The translations under genes were made by a program, and so were the position numbers. From the NCBI GenBank assembly GCA_903838705.1, contig CAILZL010000039.1:1-64000 (forward strand): a stretch of 64,000 bases of DNA, read 5' to 3'. How positions within the stretch are numbered: the first letter of the stretch is position 1; each line of letters begins with the position of its first letter. The stretch comes from an uncultured Pseudomonadota bacterium (GTDB lineage Bacteria; Pseudomonadota; Gammaproteobacteria; Steroidobacterales; Steroidobacteraceae). Below the pieces are notes generated by a model. It was not told the DNA's origin. It made no database searches and saw nothing but the letters and a program-made list of their open reading frames with translations. Below, one piece after another: positions 26,610-35,417 of this stretch.

Positions 26610-29470
26610 TAATTCACCGGTGCCTTGAACGGATCATTGTAGTACTGGGCACCGATATCTACCCATTCTGAAATCAGTTTCAGTTCACCGGCAGTCAACC
26701 ATGGGGTACCTGCCGTGGCGTGTGAGCCCGAGCTGGTGAACTTGTTGAAAAAGCGCGAGGCGGCAGCATTTCGGGCTATCAATGAAGGACTCACAGTTTC
26801 GAAAAGGGTGCAGGTCTGCACCATGGTAACGGGATCAGTGACAAATTGCAGGCAGTGATCCTGCAGCACATTGCCCACCAGTTCCTGTGCGTTGTAACCG
26901 AACAGCAGTTCCTGGTAAGACATCACCCGTAAACCGTTGTTGTTTGATGCATCGCTAGTCAGATCCAGTTGTCCTGCAGGTACGCGTGTAGCATTAGTTG
27001 CATCGGTTCGGCTATGGCAGGCCAGACAATTATCTTTTGCATCGATCACATTATCACCGTTGGCATCAAAACCCAGCGGACGTTCCCAGATGGGCTGGAT
27101 ATGTTCCAGATAGTTGATGGTAATGCGACAGATATTGGACCAGACCGTCAGGCAGGCACTGCTGGTGGGAACCTTGGTAGTCAGACCGCCTGTGCCTGCG
27201 TAACGAATACTGAAATCGCCGCTGCGCGATGTTGTGGGGTTAACCCTGGAATCCGAGGTGCCCGCCGGCCAGACATCAGCAAAGGCCAGATTTACACCCG
27301 GTGTCATTGAGGCACATTGTTCGAAGCTGCAGCTCCATCGGGCGCGCGCCTGGGCCATCGTGTCACCGGCATTGCCGGAAATAAAACCCGGGTTGGCATT
27401 GTTGAAGGCGATGCCTGCACTGCTGGCACCACCATACACAGACGCGAACAGGCCGCTGCGTCCATGCGAGATGCCGCTTTGTCCGGCGGGTATGTTGGTA
27501 CTCCTGGTGTGACAGCCATTGCATTGCACAGTCTCTCCCGGTCGCAGGGTTAACCAGGCATTGTGAGACGGAAAACTGTTAACGTGTCTGCCGTTGGTAT
27601 CGACGACAGAAATCTGGAAGGCGACATTGGCGGGAACTTTAAAGCGCACTGAACCATCCGGTTCAACCGGAATGTAACCAAGTATTTCACGCATGAAACT
27701 GGTGGCACCGAAAGCATTGTTATCTATATTCCGTACATCCCTGTCAGGCAATGACACGGCTTTTTCAATGCGCAGGAAGCGGGCAGGCCGGTTGTCATAG
27801 CAAGTCGGGTTGGCAGGATCGGAATTCGTTTCAATGGTGCAGCCTGCTCCCGTCGCATTGGCCACTCCATCAAAGTCATACACGCTGCGTATATCCAGTA
27901 TGCCCACTCCTTCACCCTTCAGCGTCTGGTCTACGCTCGTATTGTTTGCAAGGCTGTATGGTCTGAAGCTGGGTGCCGTGCGTGGTTGTGCAACAGCCAG
28001 GTCAGATACCATCACGCCGGAAGTGGGGGTGACTACTGGTTGCTGTGTACCATCGCCGGGGTTAAGCATCCACACGCTGTAAGTAGGAGCTGCGGCAAGA
28101 TAGGCAGGATTAGACAGAGTGCTGTCGGTACATAGCACAGGTGCCTTACTTACCGGATCAATCAGGCGGCACTGCGACCAGGACACCAGCAGACGATTTG
28201 TACCATCCCACAATGGTACTGCCGACACGAACCGTCCCCCCGGGGAGGGTGCGTTGATCAATCGAACATTAATCGGAGTGGACTTGCTTTGTGCGGGCCC
28301 GATCCAGCCTGCGCTGGTCAGTGTGGGTTGGTTGTTTTCCACATATTTCTGAGTATCGATGATGTACAGGTCGCCACCGTACTCTGTGCCATTGAAAGGT
28401 CTGATCAGTGAAAGTATCTGGCCATCGGGCATTTCTCTCGGCCTGGTGAACTGCACAGACGGAAAGGTGGTGGCGCCAGTGCTGCTCGTATCAGTGAATG
28501 TAGTGTGACTGGCTGAACCATATAGCAGTTGTGTGTTGGTGCCATCGGGGTTGGTGGTATACAGATGAACGCCATTTCGACCCGGTGCATGGTCCCAGCG
28601 GCTGAATACGATGCGGCCATCTGATAATACAGTCGGATCGAGATCATGGCTCTGGTTGAAAGTGATTTGCTGGATGTTGGTGCCATCAGCATTCATCACA
28701 TGCAGCACAAAAGCCGATTCATTGCGGTTTTCATCCTGTGCTTCAAATTGTCCCTTGTTTTCATCCAGCAATACGGCCTTGGACTGGTACTGCCGGGTAG
28801 AGGAAAAGAGAATGTGACCATCAGGCAGGTAGTGTGGTGATACATCCTGACCTTCCTCAGCTATCACGTTGGAGCTGATAATCCGTCGCAATGTATCTGT
28901 GGCGATGGTGTATTCCCAGATATTCCAGGTTGGCGGATCTTTGTCATCCTGATTGTCAGTCAATGGACCCCGCATGGCGAAAATCACCTTGCTGGCATCC
29001 GCTGAGACATCCACGTCTTTGACATCCCACAATTCGTTGGCTGGATGGATGCGTGCGGTGATGTTGTGCTCCGCAGCGCTGGGAGAGGCGCGGTCACGCA
29101 TATACAGGTCTGCGTTGGTGTTGAATACGCGCAAGCGGCGTACATCGTCCAGATTATTGCTTACCGCATGCGTTATATCCGGCGTGATTCGCTTGACGTA
29201 AAAAATGGGGAAGTCGCCAGCGCTGATCGTTCCGGTATTGCCTGTCTGGCCTGAACCAATACGTATTGTGTCCTGACTTCCACCGCCGCAGGCTGACAGG
29301 AGGAAGACAAGTGACATGCATGTCAAACCATGGATACGCAATGAGTGACTTTCGGGCATTGTGGCAGGCAAGCTGGAACCAGCTCGGCATTCTGCTGCAC
29401 GCAGTAAAAGTGCGGCAATGGATTCAATAATGAAGTGGTATATGGACCGGGCGCGCATGCACATGCTCAT
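26609..29470 (-). CDS. HzsA-related lipoprotein, PD40 repeats and two c-type haem motifs
   Basis: This is a large secreted protein, 953 residues from the ATG at 29470, which has GAGGA 7 bases upstream. An internal ATG at 29359 gives a neater lipoprotein signal (SLVFLLSACGGG). The first half has TolB-like PD40 blades (DVSADASKVIFAM, SPHYLPDGHILFSS, DPTVLSDGRIVFSRW). The second half has CNGCH near residue 645 and CLACH near 812, plus the ITINYLEHIQPIW motif of proteins annotated as hydrazine-synthase-alpha related. Such proteins outside anammox bacteria have no proven reaction. It is the first gene of the six-gene minus-strand operon. Confidence 0.85.
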   Translation of the reverse strand: MSMCMRARSIYHFIIESIAALLLRAAECRAGSSLPATMPESHSLRIHGLTCMSLVFLLSACGGGSQDTIRIGSGQTGNTGTISAGDFPIFYVKRITPDITHAVSNNLDDVRRLRVFNTNADLYMRDRASPSAAEHNITARIHPANELWDVKDVDVSADASKVIFAMRGPLTDNQDDKDPPTWNIWEYTIATDTLRRIISSNVIAEEGQDVSPHYLPDGHILFSSTRQYQSKAVLLDENKGQFEAQDENRNESAFVLHVMNADGTNIQQITFNQSHDLDPTVLSDGRIVFSRWDHAPGRNGVHLYTTNPDGTNTQLLYGSASHTTFTDTSSTGATTFPSVQFTRPREMPDGQILSLIRPFNGTEYGGDLYIIDTQKYVENNQPTLTSAGWIGPAQSKSTPINVRLINAPSPGGRFVSAVPLWDGTNRLLVSWSQCRLIDPVSKAPVLCTDSTLSNPAYLAAAPTYSVWMLNPGDGTQQPVVTPTSGVMVSDLAVAQPRTAPSFRPYSLANNTSVDQTLKGEGVGILDIRSVYDFDGVANATGAGCTIETNSDPANPTCYDNRPARFLRIEKAVSLPDRDVRNIDNNAFGATSFMREILGYIPVEPDGSVRFKVPANVAFQISVVDTNGRHVNSFPSHNAWLTLRPGETVQCNGCHTRSTNIPAGQSGISHGRSGLFASVYGGASSAGIAFNNANPGFISGNAGDTMAQARARWSCSFEQCASMTPGVNLAFADVWPAGTSDSRVNPTTSRSGDFSIRYAGTGGLTTKVPTSSACLTVWSNICRITINYLEHIQPIWERPLGFDANGDNVIDAKDNCLACHSRTDATNATRVPAGQLDLTSDASNNNGLRVMSYQELLFGYNAQELVGNVLQDHCLQFVTDPVTMVQTCTLFETVSPSLIARNAAASRFFNKFTSSGSHATAGTPWLTAGELKLISEWVDIGAQYYNDPFKAPVN

Positions 29471-29898
29471 TGCGAAATCCTCGCAGCGAAATCCATCTTG
29501 ATAATGATTAATAAATCGAGCACGTCTGATTTTCTACATAAGTCGGCCGGTCCGGGCATGATCAACGTGATCAGAGTTTGTAGCCGTTAACAAACTCACA
29601 GAAGTCGAGCATGGTATTAAGGTTCTATCCTGTCCGTTGGCGGATGGCATTTTAATAGTCATTTCACAGAGTGTGAGACGGATCACAAAACGCCTCTGGC
29701 GGCAGGGTATCTGATGCATTCATTCAGGTGCAAGCCTACCGATCATCACGGTGTAGCACAGTTGTCTCCTGTGTACGACGTGGCAACAGTGAGACAGGTG
29801 GATCGTTTCCAGGGTGGCCTTTAATCTTCAGCCACAGGTGACCAGTTCCGTTATTGATATTCGATCAGGTGATAGTTTGTGTCAGGCGGATGTCAAAG
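29471..29898. promoter_or_regulatory. Shared divergent control region of the haem-protein clusters
   Basis: No gene is seen here. It contains TTGATAATGATTAA (29498-29511), which matches the FNR/Anr box TTGAT-N4-ATCAA at 9 of 10 positions and overlaps a Fur-like GATAATGAT. It also holds paired TGATCA sites (29559-29573) and an 8-bp inverted repeat GAGTTTGT/ACAAACTC (29574-29597). A perfect CRP-type site TGTGA-N6-TCACA lies at 29672-29687. Both operons probably start here. Confidence 0.6.
29672..29687. promoter_or_regulatory. CRP/Vfr-type operator TGTGA-N6-TCACA
   Basis: Both half sites match the CRP consensus exactly with the right 6-base spacer (GACGGA). It lies about 200 bases from the start codon of each divergent operon. 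Confidence 0.6.
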
Positions 29899-31155
29899 AT
29901 GACCGTAACCAGAGTGATAAATACAGTGGCAGTACAAACCGTCATAGCTACCTTCCCTTCAGGCTGCAATAAAGTTGTCAGCAGGGTCATATATTCGACA
30001 CTGATGGCAGTGTTGTCAGTTGTGCTGGCGGGCGCATGGCAGTCCACGGTACAGGCGGCTCCCCGGGATCAGGCCAAACGTATTCATGATCGCCTGACCG
30101 GTACACCACCATCTGACAGTTTGCTCACGCAGATGACCGCGATGGTTCAGGCCAATAATGCACTGGGTGCCGCACAGCTGGCCATCAATCCGGCCAATGC
30201 CGAATCGAAGGGTTTTTACAATGTGACATTGAAGAACTTTGCTACGCCATGGACTAACCGTGACCGTACGGTGTTTGCTCCTTTGAATGATTACACGGCA
30301 ACCGTGATCGGAATGGTGCGTGACAATGTGCCATTCAACACCCTGCTGTCAGCCGATCTGGTCTATATCGGTAATACTGCTGGCGTACCTGCATTTGCCG
30401 CCACTAATAACAATCACTATCAGTTTCTGGAAGACACCGATGCTGACCTGCGAACAGTGCTGGTCTCAAGAACACAATCTTCCCTGACCGGCATTCCCGC
30501 CGCCGCTACTGCCGGAGTAATTACCTCACGCGCTGCAGCAGAGGCATTTTTTATTGATGGTACCAATCGCGCCATGTTCCGCTTCACAATGCTGAATCAT
30601 CTGTGTCATGACATGGAGCAGGTGCATGACACTACTCGTCCACCTGACCGGATACGTCAGGATGTCAGCCGTAGTCCGGGTGGCGACAGTCGAGTGTTCC
30701 TCAACGGTTGCATAGGTTGTCACAGCGGTATGGATCCACTGGCACAGGCCTTTGCATTTTATGACTTTGACAAGACGGCGGGGCGACTGGTTTATACCGG
30801 TGAAGCGGTGCAGCAGAAATACGGCATCAATATTGATAACTTCAAGCCCGGTTTCGTCACACCGAATGACAATTGGGAGAATCGCTGGCGTGAAGGTCCC
30901 AACAAGGCATTGGGATTCAGTGCCTCCCTGTCTGGATCCGGGGCAGGTGCCAAGTCAATGGGGCAGGAGCTTGGCGACAGCAACGCCTATGCACAGTGCC
31001 AGGTTGAGAAGGCCTTCAAGGCAGTGTGTTTGCGCGAACCGGGAAATTCTGCAGATCGCAACAAGGTCACGGAAATAACATCGTCATTCAAAACCAGCAA
31101 CTACAGCATGCGTGAAGTGTTTGCTGAGGCAGCGGTTTACTGCATGGGGAATTGA
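29899..31155 (+). CDS. Exported protein with one c-type haem motif, DUF1588/DUF1585-like
   Basis: About 418 residues. The start is uncertain: the ATG at 29899 has AGGCGG 9 bases upstream, and the frame is open from a TTG at 29854. A basic stretch and a hydrophobic run (LMAVLSVVLAGAWQ) ending VQA-APRD form the signal. The central motif SRVFLNGCIGCHSGMDPLA holds the single CxxCH, with context like the haem region of DUF1588/DUF1585 proteins of planctomycetes and gammaproteobacteria, where a haem site precedes AFxFYDFDKTAGR-like text. The rest has no recognised domain. It is the first gene of the plus-strand operon. Confidence 0.78.
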   Translation: MTVTRVINTVAVQTVIATFPSGCNKVVSRVIYSTLMAVLSVVLAGAWQSTVQAAPRDQAKRIHDRLTGTPPSDSLLTQMTAMVQANNALGAAQLAINPANAESKGFYNVTLKNFATPWTNRDRTVFAPLNDYTATVIGMVRDNVPFNTLLSADLVYIGNTAGVPAFAATNNNHYQFLEDTDADLRTVLVSRTQSSLTGIPAAATAGVITSRAAAEAFFIDGTNRAMFRFTMLNHLCHDMEQVHDTTRPPDRIRQDVSRSPGGDSRVFLNGCIGCHSGMDPLAQAFAFYDFDKTAGRLVYTGEAVQQKYGINIDNFKPGFVTPNDNWENRWREGPNKALGFSASLSGSGAGAKSMGQELGDSNAYAQCQVEKAFKAVCLREPGNSADRNKVTEITSSFKTSNYSMREVFAEAAVYCMGN

Positions 31156-31222
31156 GTTACCGCTCAATCTACCTGACGGAACATTGAATATGATCTTAAC
31201 GAGCTTAATTGAGGATGGCCGC

Positions 31223-33697
31223 ATGCGAACTGCATACAGAGCTGTAACTGGCGGCTTGTTCAGGCTGATAGCTGGAGGTGCACTGCTTGTCGTTCTGTCA
31301 GCATGCAGTGGCGGTGCTAATACTGAAAAGAATGTGGATACAGCTGCTGCTGCGCTGTCGCTCAATTATGCCGGACCTGCCCCCGGCTCTGCTGATGTAC
31401 AGGCATTCAAGAATGAGTTCTGGGTTAATGTGGTCTCATCACAGCGTTGCGGTGGGTGTCACAACCAGATTACCGGCCAGTCACCAGCGTTCGCACGCAG
31501 TGATGATGTGAATCTTGCCTATCAGGCTGCATTGCAGGTAGTAAATCTGGCGCAACCTGATCAGTCCCGTGTTGTGGCAAAGGTGGCGGGTGGGCATCAC
31601 TGCTGGACCAGCAGTACTTCAGTGTGTGCAGACATCCTGACAACCTGGATTCGTAACTGGGCCAGCGCCTCGGGTAACACAGGCAGTGGCACTCAGATAC
31701 AGCTGGTGGCACCGGTGGATAAGAATGTGGGTTCAACCAGGACATTTCCGGCAGCTGCAACCGGGTTCTCCACCACGGTGTATCCATTGCTGACACAGTA
31801 TTGCTCGGGCTGTCATGCTGCGAACGCAGCCACGCCGCAGAAACCCTATTTCGCCAGTAATGATGTGAATGAAGCTTATGCGGAGGTTCATTCCAAAATA
31901 AATCTGGACTCACCTTCTCTGTCACGTCTGGTGGTCAGGCTGCGCGACGAGTCGCATAACTGCTGGAGCGATTGCGCTGCTAATGCCGCAACCATGTTAA
32001 GTGCCATCAATGCCTTTGTGGGTACCATACCGGTTACACAGATTGATCCAACGCTGGTGTTGTCAAAAGCCCTGACCATGTATGACGGCACAGTGGCATC
32101 GGGCGGCAATCGCTATGAAGCACACACGATTGCTCGTTATTTCTTCAAGGAGGGAACGGGCTCTACAGCATTTGATACCAGTGGTGTTGAACCTGCCGCC
32201 AATCTCACTCTGACCGGTGCAATTGCGTGGTCAGGCGGCTGGGGGTTAAGTGTCGCCACAGGTGGTAAGGCGCAAGCTACAACTTCTTCCAGCAAGAAGT
32301 TGTCAGATCGCATCAAGGTTTCAGGTGAATACACCATTGAAGCCTGGGTTGCACCTGCCAATGTGGCTCAGGAAAATGCCAATATCGTCAGTTATTCTGG
32401 CGGCAATGCTTCCAGAAATATGACGTTAGGGCAGCATGGCTACCAGTATGAAGCTTATGCACGTAGCAGTAACAGTGATGGCAATGGTGAGCGGGTGCTT
32501 ATCACGAATGCCGCAGACCGTGATGCCCAGGCTTCTTTGCAGCATGTAGTGATGACCTATGATCCGGCCGGCGGTCGCAAGCTCTACGTAAATGGAGTAT
32601 TTACGGGTGATGCGGATTCTCTGTGTGGTGGCTCGTTGAGCAATTGGGATGACACTTTCGCACTGGTACTGGGAAATGAGACATCCGGTACCCGTCAATG
32701 GACCGGGTTGCTCAAGTTTGTGGCCATACACGATCGCGCATTGACTCTGGAGCAGGTTCAGCAGAACTTTGCCGCAGGAGTGGGCGAGCGTTACTTTATG
32801 CTGTTTAATGTCAGCACTTTGACCAATGTGACGCAAAGCTACATCATGTTCGAAGTGTCACAGTACGACAGCTATTCGTATCTGTTCAACAAGCCTACCT
32901 TCATTAGTCTGGCGCCTGATGCTCAACCGGGCAGCATTCAGATCAAGGGTATGCGTATTGGTATCAATGGAACTGAAGCCCCGGTTGGACAGGCCTATAT
33001 CCCGCTTGATGTTACGGTCTCAAATGCCAACTACAATGCTGTCACGGGCCAGCTGCTGTCCAGTGTAGGGACTGTTATCAGTCTTGAAAAAGGACCGAAT
33101 GCAGATCTGTTCTTTCTGACATTCGAAAAGATTGGGTCACATTCCCGTGTCTATACAGATACGACAGTGCTGAGTTCTGTGGCAGCACCTGATGTCGCGC
33201 CCGTGTCGGATATCGGTTATCGGGTATTCGAACAGATAGATGCCACGATGTCGAAGATCACCGGCGTGCCACGAACTAACTCAACTGTGAGAGCCACATA
33301 TGGACTGGTCAAACAGCAGTTGCCGACAGTGGCCGGCATCGATGCATTCCTCAGTTCACATCAGATCGGCATCGCCCAGTTGGGCAGTTCGTACTGCAGT
33401 GCACTGGTTGAGGACAATACGATGCGCTCGAGTTTCTTTCCGGGTCTGGATCTCAATGTCAGTAGCCTTGCAACAACTACTGAAAGGAATGCAGTGATTG
33501 ATCCGCTACTCAGTCGTGCTGTGGGATCAGGCCTGGTGTCGCAGCCTGTGAGTACAGATGTGCGCAGCGAACTGAATAACCTGATGGATCGTCTGTGCAC
33601 GGGCGGTAGTTGTACTGCTGGCAGTACGCGCGTCAAGGTGGTTGTCAAGGCGGTCTGTACCGCTGCCCTCGCCAGTGCGGTTACAACTGTTCAGTAA
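31223..33697 (+). CDS. LamG-domain lipoprotein with two duplicated c-type haem modules
   Basis: 824 residues from the ATG at 31223, chosen because GAGGA lies 7 bases upstream and the upstream frame runs into the previous gene. The lipobox is VLSAC (Cys28). Two similar modules of about 75 residues follow, each with CxxCH (CGGCH 76-80; CSGCH 194-198), a DDVNxAY-type segment and a closing HxCW...C. A LamG/concanavalin-like domain (about residues 320-490, with YTIEAWVAP and LYVNGVFTG) comes next, then about 300 residues without recognised domains. It probably sits on the cell surface and may bind a polymer or partner protein. Function is unknown. Confidence 0.83.
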   Translation: MRTAYRAVTGGLFRLIAGGALLVVLSACSGGANTEKNVDTAAAALSLNYAGPAPGSADVQAFKNEFWVNVVSSQRCGGCHNQITGQSPAFARSDDVNLAYQAALQVVNLAQPDQSRVVAKVAGGHHCWTSSTSVCADILTTWIRNWASASGNTGSGTQIQLVAPVDKNVGSTRTFPAAATGFSTTVYPLLTQYCSGCHAANAATPQKPYFASNDVNEAYAEVHSKINLDSPSLSRLVVRLRDESHNCWSDCAANAATMLSAINAFVGTIPVTQIDPTLVLSKALTMYDGTVASGGNRYEAHTIARYFFKEGTGSTAFDTSGVEPAANLTLTGAIAWSGGWGLSVATGGKAQATTSSSKKLSDRIKVSGEYTIEAWVAPANVAQENANIVSYSGGNASRNMTLGQHGYQYEAYARSSNSDGNGERVLITNAADRDAQASLQHVVMTYDPAGGRKLYVNGVFTGDADSLCGGSLSNWDDTFALVLGNETSGTRQWTGLLKFVAIHDRALTLEQVQQNFAAGVGERYFMLFNVSTLTNVTQSYIMFEVSQYDSYSYLFNKPTFISLAPDAQPGSIQIKGMRIGINGTEAPVGQAYIPLDVTVSNANYNAVTGQLLSSVGTVISLEKGPNADLFFLTFEKIGSHSRVYTDTTVLSSVAAPDVAPVSDIGYRVFEQIDATMSKITGVPRTNSTVRATYGLVKQQLPTVAGIDAFLSSHQIGIAQLGSSYCSALVEDNTMRSSFFPGLDLNVSSLATTTERNAVIDPLLSRAVGSGLVSQPVSTDVRSELNNLMDRLCTGGSCTAGSTRVKVVVKAVCTAALASAVTTVQ

Positions 33698-33734
33698 TTA
33701 CCCGGTCACACGAATAGCGTTCAGAGAGTCAGTC

Positions 33735-35312
33735 ATGATAATTCGCAAGCCACAGCCGAAAGCATTGGGATTGAATGAACCTCTGCGCCACAACGATCAC
33801 AAGCGACCGGTATCACGCCGCGACTTTATCGCGCAGGGATTCATGACGGGAGGCGCCACGCTGGTGGCTTCGCCACTGCTGGGCATGATGATGAGTCCCG
33901 GCAAGGCCATGGCGCTATCAGCTGATGTCTGGCGCAACAATATCTGCAATATCCAGCAGGGAGCAGGCAAAGTGCCGTTCATCTGTTTTGATCTGGCGGG
34001 CGGTGCAAATATTGCCGGGTCCAATGTACTGGTGGGCAATCAGGGCGGACAGATGGATTTCCTCTCGACTGCCGGATATTCCAAGCTCGGCCTGCCCGGC
34101 AACATGATTCCGAATACATCTGTTGGCGGTACGTTCATTGATACGCAATTCGGGCTGGCTTTCCATAGCGACAGTGCTTTTCTCAGGGGCATGTTAATGA
34201 CCACCTCTGCAACCACGCGTGCCATGGTGAATGGTGCGGTGATTCCGGCGCGCTCTGAAAATGATACCGGCAACAATCCGCACAATCCTATGTACGGGAT
34301 TGCCAGAGCAGGTGCACGGGGTGAATTGCTTTCATTGATTGGTTCACAAAGCTCGGAGTCAGGAGGTAATTCTGCTGCCCCGTCGATGCTGATAGATCCC
34401 ACTGTTCGACCTACCAAGGTAGACCGTCCTTCGGATGCGACTGGGCTGGTCGATACGGGTGAGCTGTCGACCTTGTTTCCGAAACCGGCTGATACAGTTG
34501 CAGTGATGGAGTCGATTGAGCGATTGAGTCGCGACAAGCTGGCGGCAGTGGATACCAGGTTGACCAATGATGCCGCTATGAAGCAACAGGTGGATTGCAG
34601 CTATGTAAAGGCAGCGGATCTGGCAGAGCGCTTCAGCAGTCCATCAGTTCTGGATGCGACCAAGGATGCAAACATCACCAGCATCTTCTCCCCACTGGGT
34701 GGAATTGCTGCTGATGCTGAGTTTGGTAAAACGGCTGCGGTCATGAAGCTGGTGGTCGATGGTATGGCTGGAGCTGGCACCATTACCATGGGCGGGTTTG
34801 ACTATCACACCGGTAATCGCTCCACAGGTGAAGCACGCGATTTTCGCGCCGGGCTGTGTATGGGGGCCTGTCTGGAATATGCCGCACGTACCGGCAAGCC
34901 ATTAATGCTGTATGTGTTCAGTGATGGTTCACTCAACTCTAACGGCATGATCGACAATTCAGTCGGCGGGCGCGGCAAGGGTCAGTGGACCGGGGACAAT
35001 CAGTCGACAGCTGCATCATTCTTTCTGGTACTGAATCCGGCCGGCAAGCCTACTACTTATCCTGTAGGCCCGGTACCTGCTGCGCGTCGTCAGCAGCTGG
35101 GCTACTTCCGTGCATCAGGTGATGTTGAAACCTCGGGCAGCCCGGGCGCGAACTCCGTGGTCACACTGGTAGACATGGTGCTGCTGAATTATATGGCGTT
35201 GCATGGCGAGCAGAATCAGTTTGCCACCAGATTTCCCGTCAGCGTGTTGAATGGTCAGATTGATAACTGGATTGCATTTAATCCGGTCGTGAATGGCAAG
35301 ATCGGTGGCTGA
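33735..35312 (+). CDS. Tat-exported DUF1501-like protein
   Basis: 525 residues from the ATG at 33735; the frame upstream overlaps the LamG gene and is not needed. The twin-arginine signal is VSRRDFIAQGFMTGG. The mature part contains ICFDLAGGANIAGSNVLVG near the start, GFDYHTGNRSTGEARDF, YVFSDGSLNSNG and the C-terminal SVVTLVDMVLLNYMALHGE, resembling DUF1501 (sulfatase-fold-like) secreted proteins that pair with DUF1800 or haem proteins. Tat export suggests it folds or binds a cofactor before transport. The gene lies 37 bases after the LamG gene, in the same operon. Confidence 0.8.
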   Translation: MIIRKPQPKALGLNEPLRHNDHKRPVSRRDFIAQGFMTGGATLVASPLLGMMMSPGKAMALSADVWRNNICNIQQGAGKVPFICFDLAGGANIAGSNVLVGNQGGQMDFLSTAGYSKLGLPGNMIPNTSVGGTFIDTQFGLAFHSDSAFLRGMLMTTSATTRAMVNGAVIPARSENDTGNNPHNPMYGIARAGARGELLSLIGSQSSESGGNSAAPSMLIDPTVRPTKVDRPSDATGLVDTGELSTLFPKPADTVAVMESIERLSRDKLAAVDTRLTNDAAMKQQVDCSYVKAADLAERFSSPSVLDATKDANITSIFSPLGGIAADAEFGKTAAVMKLVVDGMAGAGTITMGGFDYHTGNRSTGEARDFRAGLCMGACLEYAARTGKPLMLYVFSDGSLNSNGMIDNSVGGRGKGQWTGDNQSTAASFFLVLNPAGKPTTYPVGPVPAARRQQLGYFRASGDVETSGSPGANSVVTLVDMVLLNYMALHGEQNQFATRFPVSVLNGQIDNWIAFNPVVNGKIGG

Positions 35313-35417
35313 TCGATCCGTCAGTCAGGGGCGTCCAGCCTCTCTTTCCCCTTAAACACGTCATTAAATTTTCTGCCGCTTCGTATACCATGCGCATCAA
35401 CTCACTTCGGTGCGCCA

